A stretch of 58,496 nt of DNA from a virus, in IMG/VR virus record IMGVR_UViG_3300020166_000027, positions 1 to 58,496 of that record. One strand, given 5' to 3'. Below are positions 1 through 7,623 of the stretch, piece by piece. A program made the position numbers and the translations under genes. Below the pieces are notes generated by a model. The model was not told the DNA's origin and did no database searches. It saw only the letters and a program-made list of their open reading frames with translations. Position 1 is the stretch's first letter. Each line of letters opens with the position of its first letter.

Positions 1-1933
1 ACCTTTGTGATAAATTGGTTTGATCATTTGAAAGATTTGCCGATATTTTTTGCTGGGCTACATTTATAATTATTTCATTAGAAGATATCACAGGTTTAGT
101 TATAGTTACTTTTTTTACTAATTCTTTTGCGGCAATGCCGGCCTTTTCATAGTCAGCTCTTTTAGCAACATCTTTAGAAGCTTCGTGTATTAACAATGTT
201 TTCTTTTTAGCCTGGTCGGCATCAAATTCATTTAATTTGGTTTGAACCGAATCTTTTTTGGCCTTTTCTATTTTTTCATTTTTTTCAACATTTGGGTCTG
301 TGCTATTTAAATCCCTAGCTAAAATAGCCGCATCAATACCGACTGATGCAGCTGTTCCTGGTCCCGGCAAAATTGCCGCTGTGCCAGATGCAATTTCCAT
401 TGCGGCGCCTGTGAAATCTCCTTGCATAACTTCACTTACTGCAAAAGCTAAAGCAGGTATAAGGCCAAGGCCAAATGGCAATTTTTTAGCGGCGGACTTT
501 GCAGCTGCTTTTGCCACTTGTTTTGCGGCTATTTTTGATGCGGCTTTTGATGCGGCTTTTTCAGCCGCTGCTAGAGATGCTTTTGCAGTTTTTCCGGCAT
601 TTATTTGAGCGGCAGTTGCTGCAGCTTTTTCAGTCGCTTCTTTAATTAATTGTTGTCTTATTGCTTTATTTAAAGCCGCTTTAGGCGTAGGTTTTACATT
701 TAAATTAGCTGGCGGGTTTGATTTAGGCGCAGTAGGCGCAGTAGGCGCTGATTTAGGCGCAGTAGATGAATTAGCCGGTATAGCTGGTGGTGATAATTTC
801 GGTGCAGTAGGCGCTGGTGGTGATAATTTCGGTGCAGTAGGCGCTGTAGGTGCTGATTTCGGTGCAGTAGGCGCTGTAGGTGCTGATTTCGGTGCAGTAG
901 GCGCTGATTTAGGCGCAGTGGATGAATTAGGCGCAGTGGATGAATTAGGCGCAGTGGATGAATTAGGCGGTATAGCTGGTGGTGATAATTTTGGTGCAGT
1001 AGATGCTGATTTAGGTACATTTGGAATACTAGTGGGTCTTACTTTTGGGGGTGACCCAATCTTTGCTTTTGGTGCAGTAGGTTTTTTAAACATTTTTCTA
1101 ATTTTATTAAGTGCACCTAAGCCAACCCCTAAGCCGGCCCCTTTTAATAGCCAACCACCTAGCTTCCTAAATAATCCCTCTCCGCTTTTGCCAGCATTTT
1201 CGTCTTTATCGTCTTCATTATTTTGATTATTACCAAGGGCAGAAGCAAATAAACCGCGATTGACTATTTTTTTAGCTTCGCGCTGATCTTCGAGATTGTC
1301 TAAATTCTTTAGTTTTTTGGCCTTAATATAATCGGCAATAGTTTTATTTAAAGTAACTAATTCATTTAATATATCTTTTTGAATGTCTATATTATTTTCT
1401 GTTAACAGAACAAGAGTTTTTACACTTTTTGATTGGAATGCATTGCCAACAGCAGTAAATGGCATTTTTAATGCACCTTTTATTGCTGTCTTAGCTTTAT
1501 CAAGACCACCGCCTAGCATTTGACCTGGAATAGTTGCTATATTTTTAGCGCTATTAATAATGCCGCCCAATGCGCGACGAGGAGCTCCTAAAATATTAGC
1601 AGTTACTGCAGCACCTCTGGTTATTGGGTTATTTGCAAATTGTTCTTTAATACGGTTACCAAAAGACATCTTGCCAGATATACCACTCTTTTTTATATCC
1701 GTAAGAAGTGCGTTCGAAAGAGTGACAGCTTTAATAAGTTCTTCTTGTTTATCTATGAATAAATCAAATTGTGATGTTAAAGAATAAAGAGATTGATTTG
1801 ATGAAATACTATTATTAGTTTGTGAAGTATTTGCGGCTAGTATGGAAATGCTTTCGGCCAGGCTTGCAAGATCTATTTGCAAGTCTCCATTCTCAGCTGA
1901 GAGCCGGGCATTAATATTTGCTAACGTAGCCAT
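1..1933 (-). CDS. Probable tail tape measure protein, N-terminal part (runs off the window)
   Basis: An open frame of 644 codons runs without a stop from ATG 1933 to the window edge, so the C-terminus is missing. The start overlaps the stop of the upstream frameshift extension (TAATG) and has AGAGG about 8 bases ahead. Visible parts: a helical, polar N-terminal region (residues 1-270); a Pro/Ala/Ser/Thr linker with repeated TAPKSAP and TAPKLSPP units (about 283-411); an Ala/Lys-rich helical stretch (about 431-484); and a Gly/Ala-rich hydrophobic segment (about 481-538, containing GDFTGAAMEIASGTA) of a type I associate with phage tail-length or hub proteins. It lies directly after the tail chaperone with its frameshift extension, which in lambda-type and many other tails is the tape measure position. 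T4 gp29 is about 590 residues, so this protein is already longer. Tape measure is inferred mainly from position and composition; a large hub or injected internal protein is the alternative. Confidence 0.6.
   Translation of the reverse strand, partial: MATLANINARLSAENGDLQIDLASLAESISILAANTSQTNNSISSNQSLYSLTSQFDLFIDKQEELIKAVTLSNALLTDIKKSGISGKMSFGNRIKEQFANNPITRGAAVTANILGAPRRALGGIINSAKNIATIPGQMLGGGLDKAKTAIKGALKMPFTAVGNAFQSKSVKTLVLLTENNIDIQKDILNELVTLNKTIADYIKAKKLKNLDNLEDQREAKKIVNRGLFASALGNNQNNEDDKDENAGKSGEGLFRKLGGWLLKGAGLGVGLGALNKIRKMFKKPTAPKAKIGSPPKVRPTSIPNVPKSASTAPKLSPPAIPPNSSTAPNSSTAPNSSTAPKSAPTAPKSAPTAPTAPKSAPTAPTAPKLSPPAPTAPKLSPPAIPANSSTAPKSAPTAPTAPKSNPPANLNVKPTPKAALNKAIRQQLIKEATEKAAATAAQINAGKTAKASLAAAEKAASKAASKIAAKQVAKAAAKSAAKKLPFGLGLIPALAFAVSEVMQGDFTGAAMEIASGTAAILPGPGTAASVGIDAAILARDLNSTDPNVEKNEKIEKAKKDSVQTKLNEFDADQAKKKTLLIHEASKDVAKRADYEKAGIAAKELVKKVTITKPVISSNEIIINVAQQKISANLSNDQTNLSQR
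716..1012 (-). repeat. In-frame tandem repeats encoding a Pro-rich linker
   Basis: On the plus strand the block shows three copies of an 18-base unit (gatgaattaggcgcagtg), two copies of a 30-base unit around 841-900 and two of another 30-base unit around 781-840. All unit lengths are multiples of three, so copy-number change lengthens or shortens the linker of the minus-strand protein without breaking the frame. Confidence 0.85.
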
Positions 1934-2822
1934 TACATTTTCCTCTTAATTTTCTCTGCTTGTTCTTCTAAGTGTTGTATTAATAAAGCCACATAAATTT
2001 CTCGTTCCCAGGGCATCATATTCTCCAACTCATGTAGAGAATAATTATGATGTTGCATTAACCCAAAGTTGGTCTTATAATGATTATATAATGAATCATT
2101 ACTCGACCATATTAAAAAAAATCGGTAAGATTCCGGATAAGTATTTCACTAGTATGTTTACAATTTTCACATGTATGGGTATGCCTTTTTTCTAAAACCG
2201 GCATTTTTTCAATATAAGATTTTATAAGATCGAATTGTGTGCTAGTCATAGATCCTAAAAAGTTAATAATTTCTTCTCTAGTCTCATCTTTAAATAATAT
2301 TTTTTCTTCTTCCGTTTCAAGTGAGACTAAACAGTCCGCCATTAATTCAATTGTCTGAATAGTTTCGGATTCGGTTGTCATAAGTAAAGAATTTTCAATT
2401 GTTTTAATATACGTTGGCCATTGCAATTCAACACAAATATCTTTGGTAATATTAATTTTATTTGATATTTCTGGTATAGTTACATTTACATCGTCAATAG
2501 TCATGTTTACTTCATTTTGGTGTTCGCATTCGACGCATGTTACAATAATATCTACTGATTCTCCAACAGATTTGGCTCTAATTTTTGTAAAAATATATTC
2601 AATATCAAATAATTTTAATTTATCTATATCAAGATCTTCTTGTATGCATGCACGTAACGTATCAACAACAGCATTCAACGCCGCATTTTGATCTTGGGAT
2701 TCAAACGCCAACATTAGAACTTTTTCTTCTTTTACAAGATATGGTCTAAATTTAACTGTTTGGTTAGTTGACGGAATTGTTAATTCATATTTTGGGATAT
2801 CATTCAGTTTAGGCAATGCCAT
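1933..2822 (-). CDS. Predicted -1 frameshift product: tail chaperone fused to a 60-residue extension
   Basis: The gp26-like frame ends GAT TTT TTT TAA. A -1 slip on T TTT TTT (2121-2115) lets translation continue as TTA ATA TGG and on for 60 more codons, to TAA at 1935-1933, giving a product of about 296 residues. The extension has no good start or ribosome site of its own near its beginning. It carries the segment YSLHELENMMPWEREIYVA followed by a charged helix (LEEQAEKIKRK). An aromatic/PWE segment like this is what I expect of the 'T' part of tail assembly chaperones. It ends exactly at the tape measure start. In lambda, gpG and gpGT arise the same way and both bind the tape measure. The open frame and slippery run are seen; the frameshift itself is inferred. 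Confidence 0.72.
2112..2822 (-). CDS. 26: gp26-like baseplate hub / tail assembly chaperone
   Basis: This 236-residue protein resembles the T4 gp26 family, whose T4 member is 208 residues. It starts with a beta-type segment (KYELTIPSTNQTVKFRPYLV), followed by a helical middle. It has two CxxC pairs, Cys96/Cys99 and Cys218/Cys221, which could form a zinc ribbon. The start overlaps the tail tube stop as TAATG, so the two are translationally coupled. The protein ends in Asp-Phe-Phe encoded by the eight-T run that forms the slippery site before its stop. T4 gp26 was described as a hub or hub-assembly protein. Its place between tube and tape measure, plus the frameshift signal, argue that here it acts as the short form of a tail chaperone. 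Family assignment is from recalled sequence character, not an alignment. Confidence 0.75.
   Translation of the reverse strand: MALPKLNDIPKYELTIPSTNQTVKFRPYLVKEEKVLMLAFESQDQNAALNAVVDTLRACIQEDLDIDKLKLFDIEYIFTKIRAKSVGESVDIIVTCVECEHQNEVNMTIDDVNVTIPEISNKINITKDICVELQWPTYIKTIENSLLMTTESETIQTIELMADCLVSLETEEEKILFKDETREEIINFLGSMTSTQFDLIKSYIEKMPVLEKRHTHTCENCKHTSEILIRNLTDFF
2115..2121 (-). promoter_or_regulatory. Slippery heptamer T TTT TTT before a stop codon
   Basis: Read on the minus strand the sequence is GAT TTT TTT TAA, with eight consecutive T. Both tRNAs can re-pair perfectly after a -1 move, and the 0-frame codon that follows is UAA, which favours pausing. The -1 frame stays open for 60 codons. 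I did not identify a clear downstream stem-loop or pseudoknot by eye. Confidence 0.7.
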
Positions 2823-3352
2823 TATAAGGGGCTCCAGTTATAGTAAGACAATTGGACATTTAATTCTACTAGTCCGTTAGTCGTTTCATTATTAAATTCA
2901 TTAGCATTCATTGTTGTAGGATATGCGCCTTCTAATCGCACACTATAAGGGCTTATCATTCCATTAGATTCGGTTTTTTGTTGTGCGCGTAAAATAACAT
3001 CTTTTTGATAATTTGTTTTATATGATATTTCGTAGGTCGTTTGGTTAACAATTAAATTCATCCAAAGATCAAAATATTTTCGTATTGCATAATCATTTGT
3101 AATATTAAACGATAAAGATATATCATCTTGCATAAATGTGTATGGAACTTTTTCTGCTTTAGGACCAATATATCGTTCAGCAGTAGCAATTTGTCTACCC
3201 GGAAGATTCATAGCCTTACACGTAATATTTTTTTCATTAAGTGTTAAATTGGAACCAGCTATTGCCGGAAGTTCAATTGAATAAAGATTGGGCATGGCTA
3301 AACCGCCCCTGCCACCAATAGTAGATAAAAAATCATCTATTCTAAAAGTCAT
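2822..3352 (-). CDS. 19: gp19-like tail tube protein
   Basis: This 176-residue protein begins MTFRIDDFLS and shows the T4 gp19/gp54 tube fold pattern. An N-terminal segment leads to LYSIELPAI, then the ITCKAMNLPGRQIAT region, the aromatic VPYTFMQDDISLSF strand, and a C-terminal strand ending in NVQLSYYNWSPL. T4 gp19 is 163 residues, so the length fits. I place the start at ATG 3352, which overlaps the upstream stop as TAATG; an in-frame ATG at 3442 would add 30 residues that overlap the upstream gene and look unlike tube proteins. The product should polymerise into the inner tail tube through which DNA passes. The neighbours (chaperone, tape measure) are its assembly partners. Confidence 0.8.
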   Translation of the reverse strand: MTFRIDDFLSTIGGRGGLAMPNLYSIELPAIAGSNLTLNEKNITCKAMNLPGRQIATAERYIGPKAEKVPYTFMQDDISLSFNITNDYAIRKYFDLWMNLIVNQTTYEISYKTNYQKDVILRAQQKTESNGMISPYSVRLEGAYPTTMNANEFNNETTNGLVELNVQLSYYNWSPL

Positions 3353-3939
3353 TAGCTTATAGCCTTTCGTGATTCCGCATAGACAGTAGATTTGCTTGCT
3401 TTTTGGAAATCCGCGGTCGGTAAAAAGGTGGCAATTTCCCATTCGGGTGGTGGCACATAAGCAAAGCGGCTACGAGTATGTGCTGTTAAATATCTTTTAA
3501 AGCATGGCTTAAAATATTTTAAAGAAGTTGCTTTTTGCAGCATATCATACTTTACTTTAAATTTAGTAGTTTCGTCATATTTTGAATTATTTGTAATTTC
3601 TACTAATCCATCAAGCATTTTGGCTCTAAGTACAGGTGGAAGATAATGTAAATTTAACCCAGTAAATCCGCCCGGAGCTTTTCCTACAATAATAGTTAAA
3701 GGGAAAGAATCATAATATGGAAGAGTATCTTTTGTTTTAGGATCATAAAAGAACATAAACATATTACCCACAATAGGTTTATTACCTAATTCGAGGGTTT
3801 CATCTTTCAAAAGAGCAGAACGATTTATATTACGCATGCTCTGCGCTTTTTTGCGAAACCACGCAATTGATTCTTTTGTTCGTGGAGTTATCCCGGCTTT
3901 GAATGCTTCTAACTCTAATTTATTAAATATATCTGTCAT
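3352..3939 (-). CDS. Conserved T4-like virion protein of unknown role
   Basis: A 195-residue protein I recognise only as a type found in marine T4-like phages. It has a basic helical N-terminus (TPRTKESIAWFRKKAQSM), then GNMFMFFYDPKTKDTLPYYD and FPLTIIV, followed by GGFTGLNLHYLPPVLRAKML and a basic C-terminal half (KRYLTAHTRSRFAYVPPPEW). No signal peptide or membrane segment is visible. It follows the gp4-like nuclease and precedes the tail tube with a TAATG overlap. In T4, genes 2 and 4 are neighbours, so a gp2-like DNA-end or head-tail joining role is possible, but I see no sequence support for it. The start at 3939 sits immediately after an exact late-promoter octamer, leaving no room for a leader. 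Confidence 0.7.
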   Translation of the reverse strand: MTDIFNKLELEAFKAGITPRTKESIAWFRKKAQSMRNINRSALLKDETLELGNKPIVGNMFMFFYDPKTKDTLPYYDSFPLTIIVGKAPGGFTGLNLHYLPPVLRAKMLDGLVEITNNSKYDETTKFKVKYDMLQKATSLKYFKPCFKRYLTAHTRSRFAYVPPPEWEIATFLPTADFQKASKSTVYAESRKAIS

Positions 3940-3944
3940 AATAC

Positions 3945-3952
3945 TATTTATA
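3945..3952 (-). promoter_or_regulatory. T4-type late promoter octamer (minus strand)
   Basis: TATAAATA reads on the minus strand five bases before ATG 3939. With the usual T4 spacing, transcription would begin at or within a base or two of the start codon, predicting a leaderless mRNA unless a later start is used. Confidence 0.5.
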
Positions 3953-3991
3953 ATAATATTTTAAATTTATTTTGAAAATTTTGCTTAAGAA

Positions 3992-4489
3992 TTATAGCTT
4001 TTTTTTCTTTTTTGTCATAGGCTTCAAAGGTTTTAGTGGTTTCATTTTAGGCATAATACCCATTTCATTTAATGTATTTTCTGTCCAAATAACAAAATTC
4101 CAACCCCTATCTTTAGCATAATTATTTGCAGCTTTCCATTTGTTAACATTCTTAACATAGGTTAGCCCCTCTTGCAAATATTGTTTAGTTTTACGTCCAG
4201 GATTTTTTGGTGGGTGGGTTTCTTTTTCTGGTTTAATTTCTACTAATAAAGTTTTGTTGTCCACAAAGGTTATTTTTAAATCAACATAATATCTATGATA
4301 TTTTTTATCAACATCATAAAAATATGGCACTACAACTTCTTCTGAGCTCCAAGATTTGACATTACTATTTTGATCGCACCATTTGAAGCAATGGCGCTCC
4401 CATAAGGACCGATACACTATAGCAGTATAATCACCGCCATATTTATTAGGATTTTTTGGAACAAATTTGCCCGAATATGTTTTTTTCAT
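3992..4489 (-). CDS. 4: Head completion nuclease, gp4-like
   Basis: From ATG 4489 the protein is 165 residues (T4 gp4 is about 150). It begins MKKTYSGKFVPKNPNKYGG and carries a TnsA/restriction-like nuclease pattern: RSLWERHCFKWCD (Glu in the first helix), VPYFYDVDKKYHRYYVDLKI (the Asp of YYVDL) and TLLVEIKPEKE (the ExK motif). This fits the PD-(D/E)xK-like fold predicted for gp4 homologues. The C-terminus is a Lys/Pro-rich tail ending in five Lys and Leu. In T4 gp4 is a late head-completion protein. The frame is open upstream to 4612, but that extension overlaps the divergent gene and has no matching character. No strong ribosome site precedes 4489, which weakens the start slightly. Confidence 0.8.
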   Translation of the reverse strand: MKKTYSGKFVPKNPNKYGGDYTAIVYRSLWERHCFKWCDQNSNVKSWSSEEVVVPYFYDVDKKYHRYYVDLKITFVDNKTLLVEIKPEKETHPPKNPGRKTKQYLQEGLTYVKNVNKWKAANNYAKDRGWNFVIWTENTLNEMGIMPKMKPLKPLKPMTKKKKKL

Positions 4490-4494
4490 TTTTA

Positions 4495-4502
4495 TATAAA
4501 TA
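4495..4502 (+). promoter_or_regulatory. T4-type late promoter octamer
   Basis: An exact TATAAATA lies in the 65-base divergent gap. Expected start of transcription is near 4508, giving a leader of about 47 bases to the tube-cap gene at 4555. Confidence 0.75.
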
Positions 4503-4536
4503 AATACTAGTAAGATGTTTTCATTGACTCTACCTC

Positions 4537-4544
4537 TATTTATT
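4537..4544 (-). promoter_or_regulatory. Near-consensus late promoter for gp4
   Basis: AATAAATA on the minus strand matches seven of eight bases of TATAAATA. It would start near 4531 with a leader of about 42 bases to ATG 4489. Confidence 0.4.
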
Positions 4545-4554
4545 GGATAATTAA

Positions 4555-5481
4555 ATGGCCGAATCTCAAAAATTACAGTTTCCTCTAGAGCGCACGGATA
4601 AGTATAAAGCAAAGATTATTTTTTCAGTCTCAGTAACTAATCCACCTAGCGTAAGCAATGGCGATCCGCGCGGCCGAAACTTAGATGGGCAAGTAGATAT
4701 AACACAACTTGGAATTGGTGGTTCGCAAGAATCCGGTAGTGCTGTGTCACAAAATACAAATGGAAATCAAAGTATCAATGTTGGAAAAAAGGTAGTATTA
4801 TATATGCCACCTTCTTTACAAATTAATGATGGAGTAGATATTGGTCCAGTTGATCTTATGGCATTTGGCGCTGGAATCAATAAAGCGTTAGGAGCAGTGG
4901 GTGGGGCCAGTACTTTGGCGGCATTATTTGATGCTGGTAAACAAGAAGCAAGTGATATGCTTACTGCTATCAGTGGTAATGCTTCTCAAGATATGGCGAG
5001 GGCGTTAATTGCCCGGTACTCTACCAAATTTTTAAGTGAAGGAGTTGCTGGCGCTGTTACATCAGCATTACAAACTACTCCAAATCCAAATACTAGAGCA
5101 ATTTTTAGATCTGTAAATATGCGGGAATTTAGCTTTATTTTTAAATTGCAACCAACAACACAAGATGAAAGCGATGCGATTACAAATATTATAAAGTTTT
5201 TTAGAACAGAGCTTTATCCAGAGACTATAAAAGAAGCATCGACAGGACTACCTGTCGCATATAGATTCCCAAATAAATTTGATATTAAGTTGGTATATGG
5301 CTCTAGCGAAAACCGCTTAGCAACTAAGATTAAAAAATCTCATTTAAAAAGCTTTAGTGCAACATATAATCCTAGCAGCATGTCCTTTTTAGACGGGGGC
5401 AAATTTTCGGAAGTAGATATTTCTATGACATTTATGGAAGAAGCCACACTCACTAAAGACGATATTTTGGGAGGTTACTAA
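4555..5481 (+). CDS. Baseplate tail-tube junction/cap protein (gp48/gp54-like)
   Basis: A 308-residue protein with an N-terminal beta segment, a Gly/Ala-rich helical middle (about 90-170) and a C-terminal half characteristic of the T4-like cap proteins. The latter shows TPNPNTRAIFRSVNMREFSF, a helix DESDAITNIIKFFRTELYPE and a closing strand SEVDISMTFMEE. T4 gp48 is 364 and gp54 320 residues. These proteins sit on the hub, start tube polymerisation and contact the tape measure. The gene opens the plus-strand baseplate operon behind a late promoter and overlaps gene 53 by TAATG, with GGAGG before that next start. gp48 versus gp54 cannot be settled by eye; no second copy is visible in this window. 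Confidence 0.7.
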   Translation: MAESQKLQFPLERTDKYKAKIIFSVSVTNPPSVSNGDPRGRNLDGQVDITQLGIGGSQESGSAVSQNTNGNQSINVGKKVVLYMPPSLQINDGVDIGPVDLMAFGAGINKALGAVGGASTLAALFDAGKQEASDMLTAISGNASQDMARALIARYSTKFLSEGVAGAVTSALQTTPNPNTRAIFRSVNMREFSFIFKLQPTTQDESDAITNIIKFFRTELYPETIKEASTGLPVAYRFPNKFDIKLVYGSSENRLATKIKKSHLKSFSATYNPSSMSFLDGGKFSEVDISMTFMEEATLTKDDILGGY

Positions 5482-6215
5482 TGTCATATTTTTCTACTTT
5501 TCCGCGGGTTCCATATTATTTTGGTGATGAGATTACTCCATCAAGTATACAAAATTTGTCTGCATATACTGATGTGGTTGATAAATTAAAAGATGCAGCG
5601 GGTTCATATATAAAATATACTATTTTAGAAGGTGATAGACCAGATAATGTTTCACAAAAATTATATAATAATGATAATTTTTATTGGACGTTTTTTTTGC
5701 TTAATGATCATTTAAGACGACAAGGTTGGCCGCTTACTAATGCAGAGCTTTTAAAAAAAGCTAAAGATATATATCCAAATACAACGGTAGTAATACGAGA
5801 TGTATTAATAGCTGGAATGAATGAGCAATTAACCGTTGGAACAACAATTCGAGGTATGACGTCCGGAGTTTCTGGGCAAATTATAAAAAGAAATTTAGAT
5901 TTGAATCAGCTTGTTATTGGCGGTGAAAAAGCATTTTCTCAAGGAGAATTGTTGTCATATGTTTATAATGGTATTACGCAATCTATTGCAATGGATTCAT
6001 TTGCAAGAGAACATTTAAGTGCGCATCATTATGAATATAATAATAGTACAGTGGATATAGATCCAGCAATCGGCCCAGGTGCATTGTTAACAGAAATAAC
6101 ACATTTTGACCGTCTTAATACAGAAAATGAAAAATTAAAAATAATTAAAGTGATTAAACCAGATACTATTCAATTTGTAGATTCTATATTTAAAACTTCG
6201 ATGGCGGGCCGTTAA
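5481..6215 (+). CDS. 53: Baseplate wedge protein gp53
   Basis: A 244-residue protein with the hallmark gp53 stretch near residues 47-85: YTILEGDRPDNVSQKLYNND followed by FYWTFFLLNDHLRRQGWPLT. gp53 has a LysM-like fold and, in T4 (196 residues), joins neighbouring wedges around the hub. Here about 50 residues are inserted in the middle (GTTIRGMTSGVSGQIIKRNL and following), resembling a small beta domain. Its C-terminus includes LNTENEKLKIIKVIKPDTIQ, also typical of the family. The start overlaps the cap gene stop and is preceded by GGAGG. It is one base from the next gene. Confidence 0.88.
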   Translation: MSYFSTFPRVPYYFGDEITPSSIQNLSAYTDVVDKLKDAAGSYIKYTILEGDRPDNVSQKLYNNDNFYWTFFLLNDHLRRQGWPLTNAELLKKAKDIYPNTTVVIRDVLIAGMNEQLTVGTTIRGMTSGVSGQIIKRNLDLNQLVIGGEKAFSQGELLSYVYNGITQSIAMDSFAREHLSAHHYEYNNSTVDIDPAIGPGALLTEITHFDRLNTENEKLKIIKVIKPDTIQFVDSIFKTSMAGR

Positions 6216-6216
6216 T

Positions 6217-7623
6217 ATGTCGGCAAAAAATCCACATGATTATTATTTTAAAAAAATAGAAATTCAATCTGAAAGATTTGATACTGGTGTTGTGGCCTCA
6301 ATAGAAGCTTGGGACATTACATATATGACGTTGCAATTGGATATTTTTGAACATATTGATAAGCCATATTTAACCGCTTCATTATTGTTTATGGATAATA
6401 GCAATCTTAGTAGCGAAATGAATTTACTTGGTACTGAAAGAGTTACAGTTACAGTTAGTACAACAGAAAATGCAAACGCAAATGCAATTACAAAAGTGTT
6501 TAGAATCAGTGAAATTACTCTTTCAAAAAAATCGAATGATGAAACCGAGCTACATGCAATACATTTGGTTGAAGAGCATGCATATTTGTCGTCCATAAAT
6601 AGTATTGACGGTGGTTATGAAGATGAACCATTTAAAATTATTGAAAAAATAATGAATAATGAGCTTAATCGAGAAATAAAAATTGGCAAAAATGCTGAGC
6701 CGTTTATTGCAGAAAAAATGAAAATTGTTGCGCCCGGAACACCGGCATTAAAAGTTTGTAATTGGATAAAAGATAGATGTAATACTGAAACGGGTTCTCC
6801 CTTTTATATGTGGTCGAGTCTTGCCGATGATATTATACGATTTGTTGATTTGGAAAATTTATTAAATACCCCCGCGCAAAATGCAGGCCCTGGGAATGAA
6901 TATTGGTATTCTCAGGCAATGATTACTGACGCTACTCAAAATAAAGATATTTTTGAGCAGGGGAGGGCGATTACAAGTTATGAAACCTTGAATAGTGAAA
7001 ATCATTTGTATTTTGCAATTAAGGGGTTAGTTAATTCTCAATGGGATTTTTATGATCCACTTACCGGAAAAAATACTCCTATAGATTTTAAAATGAAAGA
7101 AAAATACCAAGATTTACTTTCTCGAAATATTTTACCCGAGGCAGAGTCAACTTTTTTATTAGATAATGAAACAAAAATTAATAATAAAATTATTAGTGAT
7201 CATGCAGCTACGGATTTTTTTCAACTTGCGCCGTCTCAAATGCATTTTGAAAAAAATTCACCGTTTCGGGTAAATTATTATGAAGAGCCTAACCCAACAA
7301 TGCATAAATTAAAAGTAATAGGAAAAGCTTTAAGAGAATGGATTTTAAAACCTCAAATGTCAGTAACCATTGCTGGTTTACATTTTTTACGAAAAGGCGC
7401 GAATTTAACAATTGGGAATAAAATTGTTATTAAATTTTTGCGAAATAATGATGATAGAGAATATATTAATAAAAATTATCAGCTTTTTGATACTAAGCGA
7501 TCCGGCGAATATTTAATATACGCTACACGGCATACTTTTTCAGATGAAGAGTACAGAGTCAATCATACATTAGGCAAATTAAGCACTTACGGAAACATTC
7601 TAAGTCAAACGGTGGAATTTTGA
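6217..7623 (+). CDS. Baseplate hub protein, gp27-like
   Basis: A 468-residue protein made mostly of beta strands. It has a DITYMTLQLDIFEHIDKPYL segment near residue 33, a region PALKVCNWIKDRCNTETGSP around 175, and a C-terminal half with LHFLRKGANLTIGNKIVIKF. The layout of two related beta barrels matches gp27/VgrG-like hub proteins; T4 gp27 is 391 residues. It lies between gp53 and the gp5-like lysozyme, and T4 gp27 and gp5 form the central hub-spike complex. The gp27 call rests on size, composition and context, not on a decisive motif. A short sequence MHKLKVIGKALREW marks a domain boundary near residue 360. It overlaps the next gene, which starts with TTG. Confidence 0.62.
   Translation: MSAKNPHDYYFKKIEIQSERFDTGVVASIEAWDITYMTLQLDIFEHIDKPYLTASLLFMDNSNLSSEMNLLGTERVTVTVSTTENANANAITKVFRISEITLSKKSNDETELHAIHLVEEHAYLSSINSIDGGYEDEPFKIIEKIMNNELNREIKIGKNAEPFIAEKMKIVAPGTPALKVCNWIKDRCNTETGSPFYMWSSLADDIIRFVDLENLLNTPAQNAGPGNEYWYSQAMITDATQNKDIFEQGRAITSYETLNSENHLYFAIKGLVNSQWDFYDPLTGKNTPIDFKMKEKYQDLLSRNILPEAESTFLLDNETKINNKIISDHAATDFFQLAPSQMHFEKNSPFRVNYYEEPNPTMHKLKVIGKALREWILKPQMSVTIAGLHFLRKGANLTIGNKIVIKFLRNNDDREYINKNYQLFDTKRSGEYLIYATRHTFSDEEYRVNHTLGKLSTYGNILSQTVEF

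Noticed and set aside
258-1226. Open frames on the plus strand rich in Ala, Gly and Asp opposite the tape measure
   Set aside because: They mirror the Pro/Ala-rich coding repeats of the minus-strand gene, whose frame is uninterrupted from 1933 with a good start and context.
3353-3442. Longer start for the tail tube protein
   Set aside because: The extra 30 residues overlap the preceding gene, are Cys-rich and unlike tube proteins; ATG 3352 overlaps the stop as TAATG like its neighbours.
3352-3939. Naming as DNA-end protector gp2
   Set aside because: Suggested only by adjacency to the gp4-like gene; no sequence feature I can recognise supports it.
4490-4612. Longer start for the gp4-like nuclease
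   Set aside because: The extension would run through the promoter gap into the divergent gene and carries no family character.
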